A stretch of DNA of 64,000 nucleotides from Pyronema omphalodes (taxonomy: Eukaryota; Ascomycota; Pezizomycetes; Pezizales; Pyronemataceae), in contig JAJJXM010000009.1 of assembly GCA_024516155.1 (NCBI GenBank), positions 930,001 to 994,000 of the forward strand. Reading direction: 5' to 3'. Positions 1-12,518 of the stretch are shown here, one piece after another (within the stretch, counting starts at the first letter, position 1; every line of letters begins with the position of its first letter). Under the pieces are notes generated by a model, which was given only the letters and a program-made list of their open reading frames with translations, had not been told where the DNA came from and made no database searches. Position numbers and translations under genes: made by a program.

Positions 1-63
1 GTGGGGAGGGGCAACGAGACTTGGAGTGAAGAAGGCGTCGTATCGGCGTGGAAGGCGCGGTGA
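1..63 (+). CDS. possible C-terminal end of a gene entering from the left (partial)
   Basis: The first frame is open from base 1 and reads 20 codons (ending ...SEEGVVSAWKAR) before a TGA at 61-63. The composition looks protein-like, unlike the simple-sequence DNA that follows. No domain can be recognised in so short a piece, and chance cannot be excluded. The upstream sequence would decide it. Confidence 0.3.
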   Translation: MGRGNETWSEEGVVSAWKAR

Positions 64-3000
64 CACCCCGGGGGATGTGCCGGCCCGGATGGTAGCTGCT
101 TTAGCTTCTTTGCTCAGGGAAGCTCTATGGTGCATTCTAAGCTTTATGATGGTTTGTATATTTTCGGAATGGCTGCCGGCTCTACGTACTGGAATTGCTG
201 CAATCAATTCGACTTTCATGTATTCAGCTAGTTCTTACTGTGTACCTGACTGCAACCCATCACCGTCTCATCATACGCCAAACTCTCCGATAATTCGCGG
301 ATATCAAAAATATCCGCTCCCACCCATTCCATATCCTGCAGATCAGACAAAGCAACCAATGCTTCCAGAAGCCGCCCGAAGCATCCACTGGATTACATAC
401 ATACTTGTCATCTGGCGCCCAATTTCTTGCATGCGAACCTGCGACGCGGCGGTCCTGCGTCCCCTACCCCCTGGGCTGAATCGTTCTGGAATGATGACCG
501 ATCATCGGAAGCGCATTTAGAATGGACTGCATGAAATGGCAGATTTTTTTCCAACAGCTTGCTTTACACAACTTTTTCCCCTGACCGACGGAATTGAAAC
601 CCCCCATGCCTGCAATGGGATTATCAATCCAATCCAATCCAATCCAGTCAGTCGGGTAGAAAAGTCCAATGGATATCAAATGGTAAATTACACTAGATAC
701 GATTCTCGCGACGCAATCCCCCATGTCATGTACATACAGAATGTAAATCAGGTACACAATTCTAACTGGCTACCTATCATCTAGCTTCTGACTTCTGATG
801 GCAGCTCGGGGGGACAGCGGGGCAAAAACTGACACGATGAGAGGAGCCACGTTAACTGACATTAATATCAAGGCGGTACGATTTCCGGTGGTTCGCCTTG
901 CAAGTCTGCAAGGTTTGCAAGGTCTGTCATGTCTGCAATGTCTGCAATGTCAGTGATATCTGCAAGGTCTGTCTACATATGAATTCCAGGATACTGCTTC
1001 ATAGCCAAAACCTGCAAAGCCTGTAAAGCCTGCACATCACTCAATGGATCAATGGATCAATGGATCAATGGCATTGAACTGCCGTCCGACGCCATCGTCG
1101 AGTTGCAACGCACAGACGGCGACTTAGATGTATGTATCGGCATTTCGCAATAAACTCTCTAGAACGAAGGGAAAAAAAACAAAAACAAACAAAAAATAAA
1201 AAATAAAAAACAAAAAGTAGACGGGATATTGTGAATCTGAATGTGACTATGACTATGACTATATATATACATATATGTACTCTGAAACTGGAAAGAATAA
1301 TGAATAGATACCTTAGATGTATACAACATAAGATCTCCTTGATTCTAAAGCATCTATCCTCTGTCATCTATCCCCCCATACTCAACTACCAATGAATCTT
1401 GGTATATAATGATACATTGATACACTGATACATTGATACATACATATGTAGTGACGATAATCATAAGGCTAGCTAGGCATCTACTTATCTACTCAACTCA
1501 TCTTGCATGCATGCGTCATCATCATCGTCATCAGGTACCATCCATCCATCCACCATACCCACCATAACCACCATAACCACCATATCCAACCATAATCCAC
1601 AATATGTACATCCAGAATTCCTCAATACCAATTCACCCCCCCAAAAAAACAAAAAAACCGGAGAAAAAAAAAAAAAAAAAAACTCACCACGACAAGGCTA
1701 ACTATACCCTCGACAAGTTTCGAACTGTAGCTAGTCTGTTACATCTCCCAGATATCAGCTGTCATCTACCAGCCACAATGTAGGTCGGATCGAAATTAAA
1801 TTTCAATCTGATACTCGTTCGTACGGTATAGCCAGGCTACCATCACTACCACTACCAATCAATGGATCGACGGTAGGATGGTTTGGATATTGATATTGAC
1901 ATGTATATGTATAGCTAAGCTTTAGTTTACATAGGTAGATAGATACTTGTGCACATACTCTACTCTGTATATACCCTTTTTTGTTCTCTCTACATATGTA
2001 TATCATCTATAGCTAGGTAGAATTACTTTTTCCTATTGTTCCTGATGCTGAATGTTCCTTGTCACTGATGCTTTTGGATCCATAAAAATGAACTTTCATG
2101 GTATACTATGCGGCCTATAAAAAGCCCCCTTAACCCAGAAATGTTTACAAGGTCCATAAATGCCAAGAGGAATTGAGGCGGTTGCCCTTGCAGCGATGTA
2201 ACAAAGCAAAAAGAAAGAAAAAAGAAGTATGGTAAGAAAAAGAAGTGGAAGCATGTAGAAAAAGCAATGAGGACGTATGGAATCATGTATGGGATGTATG
2301 GAATCATGCATGTGCAGCCACAGCCACAGCGACAGCGACAGCCACAGGTTCAGGTTAAGGTACAGGTACAGGTACACAGGGCGCTTCGAAGAAGAAGAAA
2401 AAAATTGAAAATTCCTGGGGTTATGAATTCCCAGAACTAGAATCAGAAACTGTCATGTTCGTTTGTTGTTTTCTAGTAACCCAGTTCCTTATAATAATAT
2501 AATTTCATTTACTCTTTTTTGTATATACATATTCCTTTAAACCGTTATGTGTAGAGTACATCGTGAGTTGAAAATTGGAATTAAAGCTAGAATTAAAATT
2601 TATAAAGGGATTTTAACTTTTTTTTTCGTATCGTGATTATGTCTTGTTTTTTTTTTTTTTTTTGGTTATCTTTAATCATCAATTGATTATTCATCTGCGT
2701 AGTTAGCACCTGGTCAAGAAATTAGTAAACTAATAAATACAGCCCTGAGATTCGACTGTACTTACTTCTCTTTTGCTTTCCAAGTTATTGTTTATTGGCT
2801 TAGTCATCATTATCACAATTTTCATCCGTTACCATGAATTCAACATCTCCTGGCTATACATTCGTCAAGAAACTACGAAAGAGAATAACGGAAAATGAAG
2901 GGCAACCATTGATTACCCAGTTCCCCAGTTCATCTAAACGCCCAACAAAGTTCAAACCCCCATAAGATGTCCCAAGCCAGGTCCCAAGCCTCAAGCACCA

Positions 3001-3328
3001 GTTTCAAAAATTTCCTAACCAATCGTTCGGGTTTTCTGTATTATATCTAAACCTCCCCCACATACACATACACATACATATACACACCCCTTGATTCCTT
3101 CAAGTTTTGGATTGATGGGATGGATTGGTATATAGTTAACGCAACCTGGTAACCACGCAACCACGCAACCCCACAGCCTCACAACACCATAACCCCATAA
3201 CCTTGCAGCCTTGAATATGACATGGAGGGTGGACCGTAGCCGGGAGGAGAGTGGTTCAGGCAATCCAGACAATCCAGACAATCCAGACAATCCCACCAGA
3301 CGATCCTAAACCTCCCAAGCTTCCAACC

Positions 3329-3359
<31 letters not shown>

Positions 3360-6100
3360 GGATTCATCACCTCCATCAGCTCCATCACATTCTGCATTAC
3401 ATCCTGCATGGCCACGATTCTAGTTTGTATACGTTACCTTCTTCAGTTCATCTGATCCATCAACAAGGTGTGCCGTGACCAACCAGTGGTAACGATGATA
3501 ACGATGGTGACTATGATAACGATGATGACGATGGTGACTATGATGACGGTGATGACGGTGATAATGCCCCGAACCATAGACCATAGACCACAGACCATAG
3601 ACCACAGACCATAGACCACAGACCATAGACCATAGACCACAGACTACAGACATCATTACTGCTGTTACCGCTATACGTATGATGATATGATGAAAATACA
3701 CCTAGGCCCTGTAACTTACGGCTATGAGCTATGAGCTGTGACCATTATCCACGATTTTTGGATTTCAAAGGGTTTTTTTTTTCTATACTGTTAGTATACA
3801 GTATCAGTTTGTCAATTTGTAGATGGATATCTGGAATATGGGATCTGGAATCTGGATGTCACAGGCCATGTATGTGGTATGTGGTATGCCTTATGCCCAC
3901 GATGACGAGCACGGCTATGGTTATGGCTATGGTTATGGATGCTACGATGCTACGATGCTACGATGGTTTAATTGGTTTAATTGGATTGATCAATTTTCGA
4001 TATTACCTTCCGATTCATAATCCAGCTGATGATATAATAAATTTCGAATAAGAATCCTAAGAATTCTTTATGGGCATGAGTATGAATATGATTACATTGC
4101 TATTTTGCTAGAATGGATGTACATAGACACCGAAAGCTGTGGAAGATTGATGCTATTATTTGATTTGATTTGATTTGATTTGATTTGATTTTCTTGAACG
4201 TTCCCAACCTTAAGGTTATGACGTATGCTACAGTCTATTTACATTTCGAGGCTCCAGCTGTTACCTTGGAGTCTCGCTGGGATCCGCCCCAGAGCGATTG
4301 ATGCTATTATCGTTTAGTAGTAGTTGTGTTAAAACTTGAAGGTTTGATTAAATCCGTTTCGGAAACTATGTATGATGCTTGTAATACGTAGATAATTGAA
4401 GTTATATACATATATATATATAATTTTAGTAGATTCTGGATGAATCAGGATGAATCAGGATAGACCAGGATGGTTAAGAATTATAGGTAATAGCTATACC
4501 AAAAATCCACACCAAACACTAAACACTAACAACTTACACCAACCATCAGTATATAATTCACACAGCATCTACATAATATCCCTCTTTTTTTTATCTGTTC
4601 CTAATCGAATCCGAAACTCAAGGGCTCCAAATCTCCAATCTAACCAAACCAAATCAAACCTGATCAATTAATAATCCCTTATAACTATCACCAAACCATA
4701 TCTCATCCTTCATCATGATTTATATTCTCTATATCTTCCGGTATCTCTTATAAGGGTATATAGATATAAATATAAATAAATGCTGTAAAAATGAGTAATG
4801 AGTAATGAGTAGTGAGTAGCGATTTTTCCATCTTCCATCCTCAATCCTCAATCCTCTTCTTCTACTTTATTGATAGCTTCGAATACATATGTTACATGTA
4901 ACATAGGAAAAAAGCCGAAAGAAAGCAGAAAGCAGAAAGCAGCAGGAATTAGAAGGAAGAAAGAAAGAAAGAAGGAAGGTTATTCCTTTACATACATTCC
5001 TATATTTCCGTTCATCTATTACAAGCAGGTGGAGGAGGGATGATATGATAGGTTACTGCATAATTTCATCATTTCATCAGACCGACGACTAACGACCATA
5101 GTTCCGTCATGTACACGAGAAGTCTAGATTACATAGTGCATTTCTCATGTTACCGCATTATTATATTTCCCAGCAGTATGTATTCATAATTTTTTCTCAG
5201 CGGGTGTCAATTAATTTCTGCAATTCTCCATCGCAAGTTCACGAAAGCAAAAAGTTCTTCTGTAATTACAGACTTAAAGTTTTTGTTGCCAATAGTATTC
5301 TTCATTCTCAATAACAAAAAAAAAGTTCTCCGCCAACGCCTTTACAAAAAAAACACCTATTCCAAAAATAGAAAAAATCAAAACAAAACAAACAAAAGTG
5401 GGCATGATAATCAATCCACCAGATGCTAGCTACAAGATGTTCCATGCTATGTTCCCAGATTTCCCAGTTCCAAAAATTCCAAAAAGCCTTTCCCAATTCC
5501 AATCGCTCAATTTCTCAATCGTCCGATCCAATCCAATTGCCCGATCCAATTCAATCCAATCCCTTTCCTTCCATCCTCCACAGTACCACTATTCAGATAC
5601 ATGATGATTCCGTTCCAGGGTATGCTAACTACGTGCTGACAATGATGATACTAATAAAAGAAAAAAACAAGATGCTACGCCCCCACCCAGCCTAATACAT
5701 GATAAAGTAAATACAAAAAAAGATCTTAATCATAAACAAACAACAAACTCCATATCCATAAAGAAGAAAAAGTAAAAACACCTTAACCGCCCCACATATA
5801 AGTGCAATGCATCATGTAATCATAACAACAAAAAACAAAACAAAAGAAACCCTTTGGCGCAAGGGGTAATAGAGGGGAGTGGGAAGAGAGGGGGGGGGGG
5901 GGGTCGAAAAGAAATAGAAAATGAAAAAGTGCACCCGCGTCCCATCCCATCCTTAGCAATTGGTATCCTCCCATCCAAAAAAGGCAACTCAAGGCAATAA
6001 AAACGCAAGTCTATCCCAGCCAACTCAACCAGGCATCATGATCCGTATTTCTGACCCTCGCGCATTCCTCCAGTCGTTGTTGATAGTCCGTCTTTTCCAT
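64..6100. other. gene-free, simple-repeat-rich intergenic DNA
   Basis: I see no convincing gene here. The stretch is AT-rich and full of short tandem or cryptic repeats: TCTGCAAGG-like units (890-1045), A-rich runs (1170-1215, 1660-1682), a (CAT)n run (3330-3360), an AGACCATAGACCACAG run (3580-3645), GATTT units (4155-4192) and a 14-base G run (5890-5903). Reading frames in this DNA give only low-complexity peptides such as poly-His and poly-Met. The right end must hold the 3' UTR of the minus-strand SWIRM gene. Confidence 0.7.
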
Positions 6101-7252
6101 TTACACCTCAAGGTTGATTTCCTTGTCCAAGTGTGGGTCAATGTATTGATGATCGAACCAACCAACTTTCTCAAAGGCAGTCCAGAGCTTTGAGGCTTTG
6201 TTGACATCAATCTTGCATGCCTTCTGCGAGTCCGTCTTTCTAAACTCCTTGCCGATCCGAGTTCGTCGTACCTTCTCAATGAAAATTCTTCGTTTGGAGC
6301 TAAGATAGATGGCAGGGGTAAGACGGAGGGTGGAAGCGAGCTTTGCCTCTGAGGCGTGGAGCTTTTCAAAGTGAGGCTCCTTCTCAATATTCAATGGGTT
6401 GCCTCGCCAATCAGTCAACAGCGCGCGGTTGTGATCCGGTAAGCTGCTAAGCGGAGGAGTAAGGTCTGGAAGGGCCTCGAAATTGCTATCCTCTCGTGTT
6501 GGTGCAGTAAGCCTCTGACGTGGTGCAGGTGTGCCTTCGGATCTTGGTGATGAGCCCCATTGGTTGCGGTCGTATTGCTCCACCTGAAGAGCTTTTAGGG
6601 TAGCTCGGGGAGCTCTAGCTGGTCGTTGAACAGGGCGAGCGATTGAGCCGGATCCTGAGGTGTTGGTCGTAGGGCGCTGCCGGGGTGTTCCCATAGATCG
6701 TTGTTGTGGCGAGGGACTCATCTGGGAAGCCTTACGAACGCCCGAGTTTTTGTACATGGACAAATATCCCTTCTCTTGCCTGAGCCAAGCTATAGGCGCA
6801 CTCTGGTACATCTTGTATACAGTTGATACGAACAACTCGTATTCATCTGGTCCTGGTCGGCTATGAGGAGGTAGCTTCCGTGCATGTTCGGCGGCGGCTT
6901 TCTGAATAACCTGAGAGTCGTGCTTGTCTCCAACCTGGAACAATGGCGTCTCTAGAGAAATAGAAGCACCGTACTCTGGTAGCAATGGCTCGTCAGACAT
7001 CTGCATCTTTGTGAGGGTGACATGCGACGTCTCTGGCGACTCCGGGGGCGAAAGCAAGCTTCCAGCTGACGGTGGGTTTGTGGCGGCGGCGATCGACATT
7101 TTGTCTTGTGGGTGAAGCTGCATCGGTGGGAGCGGTTCCATAGCAAACGGTGTGAATCTATCGAGTGGTCGGAAGGGAGGAGAAGCTAGATGGAAGTTGG
7201 GGGTGGGAGCGGTTTTAAGGTAGCTGTGGGTGGTGTATGATGTGCGCTCCAT
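6101..7252 (-). CDS. SWIRM-domain protein, fungal FUN19/Laf-like
   Basis: This is a single-exon gene of 383 residues. The N-terminal two thirds are low-complexity and rich in Pro, Ser and Arg, with no fold that I recognise. The C-terminal part, roughly residues 290-375, is a SWIRM domain: it contains LASTLRLTPAIYLSSKRRIF, then the signature around KACKIDVNKASKLW and FEKVGWFD. SWIRM is a small helical DNA- or nucleosome-binding module found in chromatin regulators. Stand-alone fungal proteins with a disordered N-terminus and C-terminal SWIRM resemble budding-yeast Fun19 and fission-yeast Laf1/Laf2, the latter linked to histone deacetylase complexes. A nuclear chromatin role is therefore inferred. 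The ATG at 7252 is the first in frame, and there is no neighbour on the same strand close enough to be co-regulated. The 5' flank carries several very long poly(G) runs. Confidence 0.85.
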   Translation of the reverse strand: MERTSYTTHSYLKTAPTPNFHLASPPFRPLDRFTPFAMEPLPPMQLHPQDKMSIAAATNPPSAGSLLSPPESPETSHVTLTKMQMSDEPLLPEYGASISLETPLFQVGDKHDSQVIQKAAAEHARKLPPHSRPGPDEYELFVSTVYKMYQSAPIAWLRQEKGYLSMYKNSGVRKASQMSPSPQQRSMGTPRQRPTTNTSGSGSIARPVQRPARAPRATLKALQVEQYDRNQWGSSPRSEGTPAPRQRLTAPTREDSNFEALPDLTPPLSSLPDHNRALLTDWRGNPLNIEKEPHFEKLHASEAKLASTLRLTPAIYLSSKRRIFIEKVRRTRIGKEFRKTDSQKACKIDVNKASKLWTAFEKVGWFDHQYIDPHLDKEINLEV

Positions 7253-9011
7253 TCTGTTTTGGGTGCGATGTGTAGATTGAAGGTTGATAGGCGTTGAATG
7301 GAGCTTCCTCCGAGCTTTTAAAGGGCTTATGTATGACTCGAAAGGTGCAGTTCGTTTTCAGGTGTTCCGGTGAACCATAAAACTGCCACGCACTTTAACG
7401 TTTGACAAGGCAGATGACTTGTATGGCTTGGTGTAGATGTGATCTGTGAACAACGGCCGTCAGACGCTATGATTGAAGCTGTACCGAGCTGGATTGTAAG
7501 CGATAGGTAGTAGTGGCGGGTGTTGGAGCAAGTAAGCTTGCTATGTTTGTGGATTGGGAGCTATGGGGAGAAGCGAAGAGAGGGATGAGGGAAGCGGCGT
7601 TGTTAAGTAGTAGTACTCCCCACTGGATACTCTCTCTGACACAGGCGCGCAGGTCGCATGAGGCACAGACATGGGCAGGACAAAGCAGAGAGGAAGGACC
7701 TAAGCAGGGAGGGGGGGTGTGGAGGGGGGGGGGGGGGGGGGGGGTGGTGAGAAAGGCATAGTAGTCTTGTGTGGTCATGGACCAGCTTTGGGGGGGGGGG
7801 GGGGGGGGGTATGGGGTATGATGATGATGCTTGCTTGATGGTGGGATGAGAAGAGGTGGGCTGCTGCTGCTGCTGATAGCTCTATTCTGCTACTGCTGGC
7901 TCACTCACAAGTTTTTTTTTTTTTTTTTCTTTCTTTCTTTCTTGTCCCATCGTAGCTGGCTGCTCACAGCTGTTCGCTCCCAATAGCTCCCAATAGCTCC
8001 CACCCCCTCCCCAAACATTTTCTCTCCCTACAGTCTGCTCGCAGTCTACTCGCCGGTTGGGTGCTGTTTTAGCTATTTTGCTGGTGGTAGTGGTGGTGGT
8101 GCTGGTCTGGTGCTGCTCAAAGCTGGGCTGGACTGAGCTTTGTTCGGCGCATTACGTAGAGTGGGTGCTTCTTCGCTGCCGGCCTCATCCCCTATGCAAT
8201 CGTCCCGGAGCTGTCGACATCATCGCTGTTGCGCTCTGGCCAGATCCACGAGATCCCTCAAACTTCTGATGCAACCCAATTCCTCTGGCTCATCCACTCG
8301 TAGCAAATCAATTCTGTCGCACCAGAGGAACTAACACGCGCGTTCATGAGCGGGGCCATAATGTGTCAGTCTTCTCCTCTTCTCTGCCATGGTTTGTTCG
8401 TCTCCCTGAGGTTGCCTGCCTGGCTGCTAGTAGCGAATCGATGGGGCGGCTGTGACCTGGTTGTGACCGAGCGAGTCTCTGTGTGATTTATTTCCTGTGT
8501 CGGTGTGGTGCCAGACGGAAGAGCGTCGAAGGATGGGGAGGGGAGGGGGAGGGGGGGGGGGGGGGGGGGGGAGGGGCGGTAGGGGAAGGGGAAAGGGAAA
8601 GGGAGGGAGGGGAAGGGTAGGGTGTGGTGGAGCAAGGTACGACAGAGTGCATGACTGGTAGACGTGAGCTTTTTTGCGATGGATGAGGGGGGCGGATGAC
8701 AGGCGCGCACTGGGAGTAGGCAAGGCTAAGCCTCGATGAACACACACCTCCGCCAATGATCCTAGGTCAGGTTGAAGCTAAAGTTGACTCTATCACAAAG
8801 CCTGTGTCGGGCGGGGAAAAGGTTAGATAGATGATGAGTGAATTTGTGATTGAGTGGATTTTGTGGATTTCGTGAGTTTGTGGATTTTGTGGATTTGTGA
8901 ATTTTTGTGGATTGTGGTAAATTGGGGGAGGGGAATTGTGTAGAGGGGGAATTGTGTAGAGGGGGAATTGTGTAGAGGAATAATTGTGGGAATTGGGGAA
9001 TTGAGGTATTG
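7253..9011. other. gene-free stretch with three 20-21-base poly(G) runs
   Basis: This is the upstream region and probable 5' UTR of the SWIRM gene. It contains uninterrupted G runs at 7724-7744, 7790-7809 and 8551-8571, a (TTTC)n/T run near 7912-7944, and degenerate GTGGATTTT and GGGGAATTGTGTAGA tandem units at 8850-9000. I see no further gene. Confidence 0.6.
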
Positions 9012-10038
9012 TACGGCAACGCATCTGTACATGGAGGGACAAAAAAACTTTTGCATTTTTAATTTGCATTTGCAATTTTCATTTTTCAGGTTTCATCTGT
9101 TGCAACGCAACGACACAGCCACACTCCTGATTAGGGTTACCCTAACCCTACTCTCCCCAGCTCTCCTCTGCTCTCCCAAGCTCTCCTCTGCTTCCCCCAG
9201 CTCTCCTCTGCTCTTCTTTTCTCTCCCCTTTTTTCCTCGCCGCTCCTCTTCTCGCCGCTCCTCTTCTCACCGCTCCTCTTCTCTCCGCTCCTCTCTTCTC
9301 TGCTCCGTTTCACTCATCTCCGCTCCCCTTCTCCCCGCCTCTCTCACTTCGCCCTAGCCTTTTTCCTCTTCTTTTCAGACTTCCCCACTCGCCTCTCTTC
9401 AGTTTTCGTCTCATCCTTTTCTCTTCTTCCTCTCACTTCTTCGGCTTGTCTATGTATCTGTCTTTGGTGTTTGTTTTTTTACAGCATTATACGTCTTGTT
9501 CGATCAGAACTGCTTCATGCTCGTTCTCAGATTTGATCAGTGTTTCCCAGCCTATTCTTCTTCCTTCCGGGTCATCCTCCATAGCGGGAGCATTGCTTAC
9601 CTGTATCCACTCTGCGGTGGCAATCTTGGTAGTAGAGACCATGGTGGAGAAAACTCTGGTGCATGACGCGGAGAAACGACTAACCTGAGATATAGAGATA
9701 CAGGATAACATTGTAAAATAACACATAACACATAAATTCAACATTTCATCCATCTATGAATGCCCAAGTAAAGTATCACGCTGTGTCTTCATGCGTTGAA
9801 GCAAAACCGCATCTCTGCGCAGTGCAGCAGCGGTACCCGCTTGCGATTTTGTGATGCGCATCTGTCAGTGTTTTAGTCAGCGGTGTGGCTGCGTCGTTGT
9901 GGCGACAATTTATTTTGGTAGGTGGGCACTCTTCCTCTGTTGCACTGCTGCGTTGCAACAGATGAAAAGTGAAAAGTGTGAATGCAAATTAAAAATGCAA
10001 AGTTTTTTTGTCCCTCCATGTACAGATGCGTTGCCGTA
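9012..10038. mobile_element. non-autonomous TIR DNA transposon, variant copy, with 6-bp target duplication
   Basis: The left end TACGGCAACGCATCTGTACA is matched at the right end by its reverse complement, and imperfect inversion continues inward for roughly 100 bp through TTTGCATTTTTAATTTGCATT and the CATCTGTTGCAACGCA motif. A perfect direct repeat GTATTG flanks it (9006-9011 and 10039-10044). The ends and the subterminal motif TTAGTCAGCGGTGTGG are shared with the two 1.5 kb elements at 15.8 and 40.2 kb, so this is a diverged relative. The interior has pyrimidine-rich tandem units, a head-to-head telomere-like motif and a 51-codon minus-strand ORF, but no transposase. Confidence 0.85.
9131..9149. 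repeat. short head-to-head telomere-like motif
   Basis: The sequence reads TTAGGGTTACCCTAACCCT, that is one TTAGGG unit meeting CCCTAA units in inverted orientation. It lies just inside the left inverted repeat of the transposon at 9012. It may be a coincidence of subterminal sequence decay rather than telomeric in origin. Confidence 0.6.
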
Positions 10039-11831
10039 GTATTGGCGTATTGGCGTATTGTGTTGTGTGTATTGTGTACTCGGGAATTGTGTGTATCAGA
10101 AATTGTGTATTGCAGAATTGTGGTGGATTCATGTGCAACTGTGGCCCTGCGAAACCACGATCCTCGCGGCGGCGGCAGCAGCAGCAGCAGCAGCAGCAGC
10201 GGAGCAGAGCAGCTCTAACATCAACCCAGCACCAACGCCTCCAACGGGTATGCACATTGTAGGACAATAAACCGAAGCAGAATGGGAGATGTGCGATATT
10301 GGCGTATCAGCGCATTAATTTTCTAGCAAGATCGAGATGAAAGAATTGGTGCGGCGACACGATTTGATTGAAAGTTGATCGATCCAGCTTCAATTGACCA
10401 GTTGATAGCAGCAGCTAGCTACCGACCATACAAAGGCAGCAGAAGCAGCAGCAGCACCAGCAGCAGCACCAGCGACAGCACCAAAGTCTCAAATCAATTC
10501 CACCAGCAAACTGCAATGCTGCCGCCTTATTCAAACAAGAGCCTGGCTGTCTGTATTCAGCCCAATCAATTGACCAATTCCAGGAGGGGAGGTGCTATCG
10601 TATCTGTTGGCCACAAGGCATCAGAAACTCAAGCATTGAACAATTTCTACGCGTCCATTGAGTTGATGTGCACACAAACGAACCCGGTCGTAATCCTGCG
10701 CGTAATGCGGCGGAAATCATCTCCAAACGTAACTCGTTACGAGTTTTTTTTTTTTTTCCTTTCACCCCTCCTATAAACCCTGCTTTTTGATCCCCATCAT
10801 CAATCAATTATGAGTCCAACAATTTTTCTTTTACAAGGGACAAAACAATTGCTCATCGAATTCTCCAATCCGCTTCCGCGATCGATCAATTTTTTTTTTT
10901 TCGTGCCCCCTTCCTTTCTTCGCTGGTATCTTCGCTCGCAGCCTGTAAAAGGAATCTTCAATCGAATGGTAACCGGCAAAAAAAAAATACTGGTCCCTTG
11001 CTGCTGCTTTTTATGCGTTGCTCATACATAATCAAATCCATCGACATGCCCTGCATCATTGTTGCAGCTTTAAAACGCACAACTACGCAACTTTGTTCCT
11101 GGTTTCGACGAATCAAGTCATGAGATGACTGGAATTTAAATCCCGACCGAGTTTCCCACGTCAACGTTAACGTAGAACGACTCATCTCTTTCGAGTCAAT
11201 AAACATCATATCATCGGGTAGCGCGCTGGAGGAGAGGGCCAGCGAAGCTTGCGAAGTCTGCGAAGTCAGTGACATCTGCAAAATGTGCAAAGCCTGCAAA
11301 GCCTATGAAATCCGCAACATCGGTAACATCTGCAAAACCTGCGAACTCTGCGATCTTCTTGACACATTGACACATTGACACAACGACACAATTCCCGGGC
11401 GAAGTATTGTGCGTAGCATTGTGCGTACCATCTTCATACCATAATCCATGCCCAAAAAACCTCGAAACCTCGAAAATTCAAAACTTCAAAACTTCGAGAC
11501 TTTGAAACGAAAAAACAAAATAAAAACACGGAACTATGAAACTATGAAACTATGAAACTATGAAACTTAATCCCAAAACCGCCACCAAAAGAAACAAAAA
11601 AACAAAAACAAAAACAAGGTTCAGGAAGTAAGTAAGTATAAGTAAGTAAGTAAGTAACCATTTAAGTATCATAAGGCTGTCTAGCTTCCCGGCTATTTTT
11701 CGAGCCTTAGTCGCCCCAATTTCAATTTATAACTCGCTATATGTAATAACATTCCTTCTGTAGTTCTGTGGTTCTAAAGCCTTGTCGTTTATAGATGCAG
11801 GGTACAACAAACTCAATTCCTATCTGTCTAT

Positions 11832-11862
<31 letters not shown>

Positions 11863-12292
11863 CACCTGTTAATTATAGGCTTATAGGTATAGGCATAGGC
11901 TTATAGGTATAGGCTTATAGATACATCGATACATCGATAAGTAAATACCTACTGTGTGTGGCTTCATAAGATTCCTGTTGTGGCTTCCTGCTTCGTGGTT
12001 CCTGCTTCGTGATTTGTGATTTGTGATTCGTTGCCTTAACTTGATCGTGTTAATGCTATAAATCTACAGAAAACTTTTATGCATGTATGTATGTATGTAT
12101 GTATGTAAACTCAATTCCTGTCGTTTGGGAAATGAAATGGAAGAAAATGAAAGAAAATGAAAGAAAATGAAACAAAATGAAAGAAAATGAATAATAATAA
12201 TAATAATAATAATACTAATACTATGGAAACGGTAATTATCCTTTGATCCTTTGATCTTTTGATCTCTTGGATTGGTTAATCAGTTAATCGGC

Positions 12293-12518
12293 TAATCAGT
12301 TAATCAGTTAATCAGTTAATCAGTTAATCAGTTAATCAGTTAATCAGTTAATCAGTTAATCAGTTAATCAGTTAATCAGTTAATCAGTTAATCAGTTAAT
12401 CAGTTAATCAGTTAATCAGTTAATCAGTTAATCAGTTAATCAGTTAATCAGTTAATCAGTTAATCAGTTAATCAGTTAATCAGTTAATCAGTTAATCAGT
12501 TAATCAGTTAATCAGTTA
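12293..12518. repeat. perfect 8-bp tandem array (TAATCAGT)n, about 28 copies
   Basis: About 226 bp consist of the unit TAATCAGT repeated head to tail without visible error. Slightly degenerate units precede it from about 12275. There are no spacers, so it is a minisatellite and not a CRISPR-like array. A stop codon occurs in every strand/frame class of the unit, so it is not coding. Confidence 0.95.

Noticed and set aside
3179..3701. Overlapping frames with poly-His, poly-Met and Trp-Ser-rich peptides
   Set aside because: They are translations of the (CAT)n and AGACCATAG repeats with no conserved features.
12293..12518. Possible CRISPR-like array
   Set aside because: The 8-bp units are contiguous with no spacers, and the host is eukaryotic.
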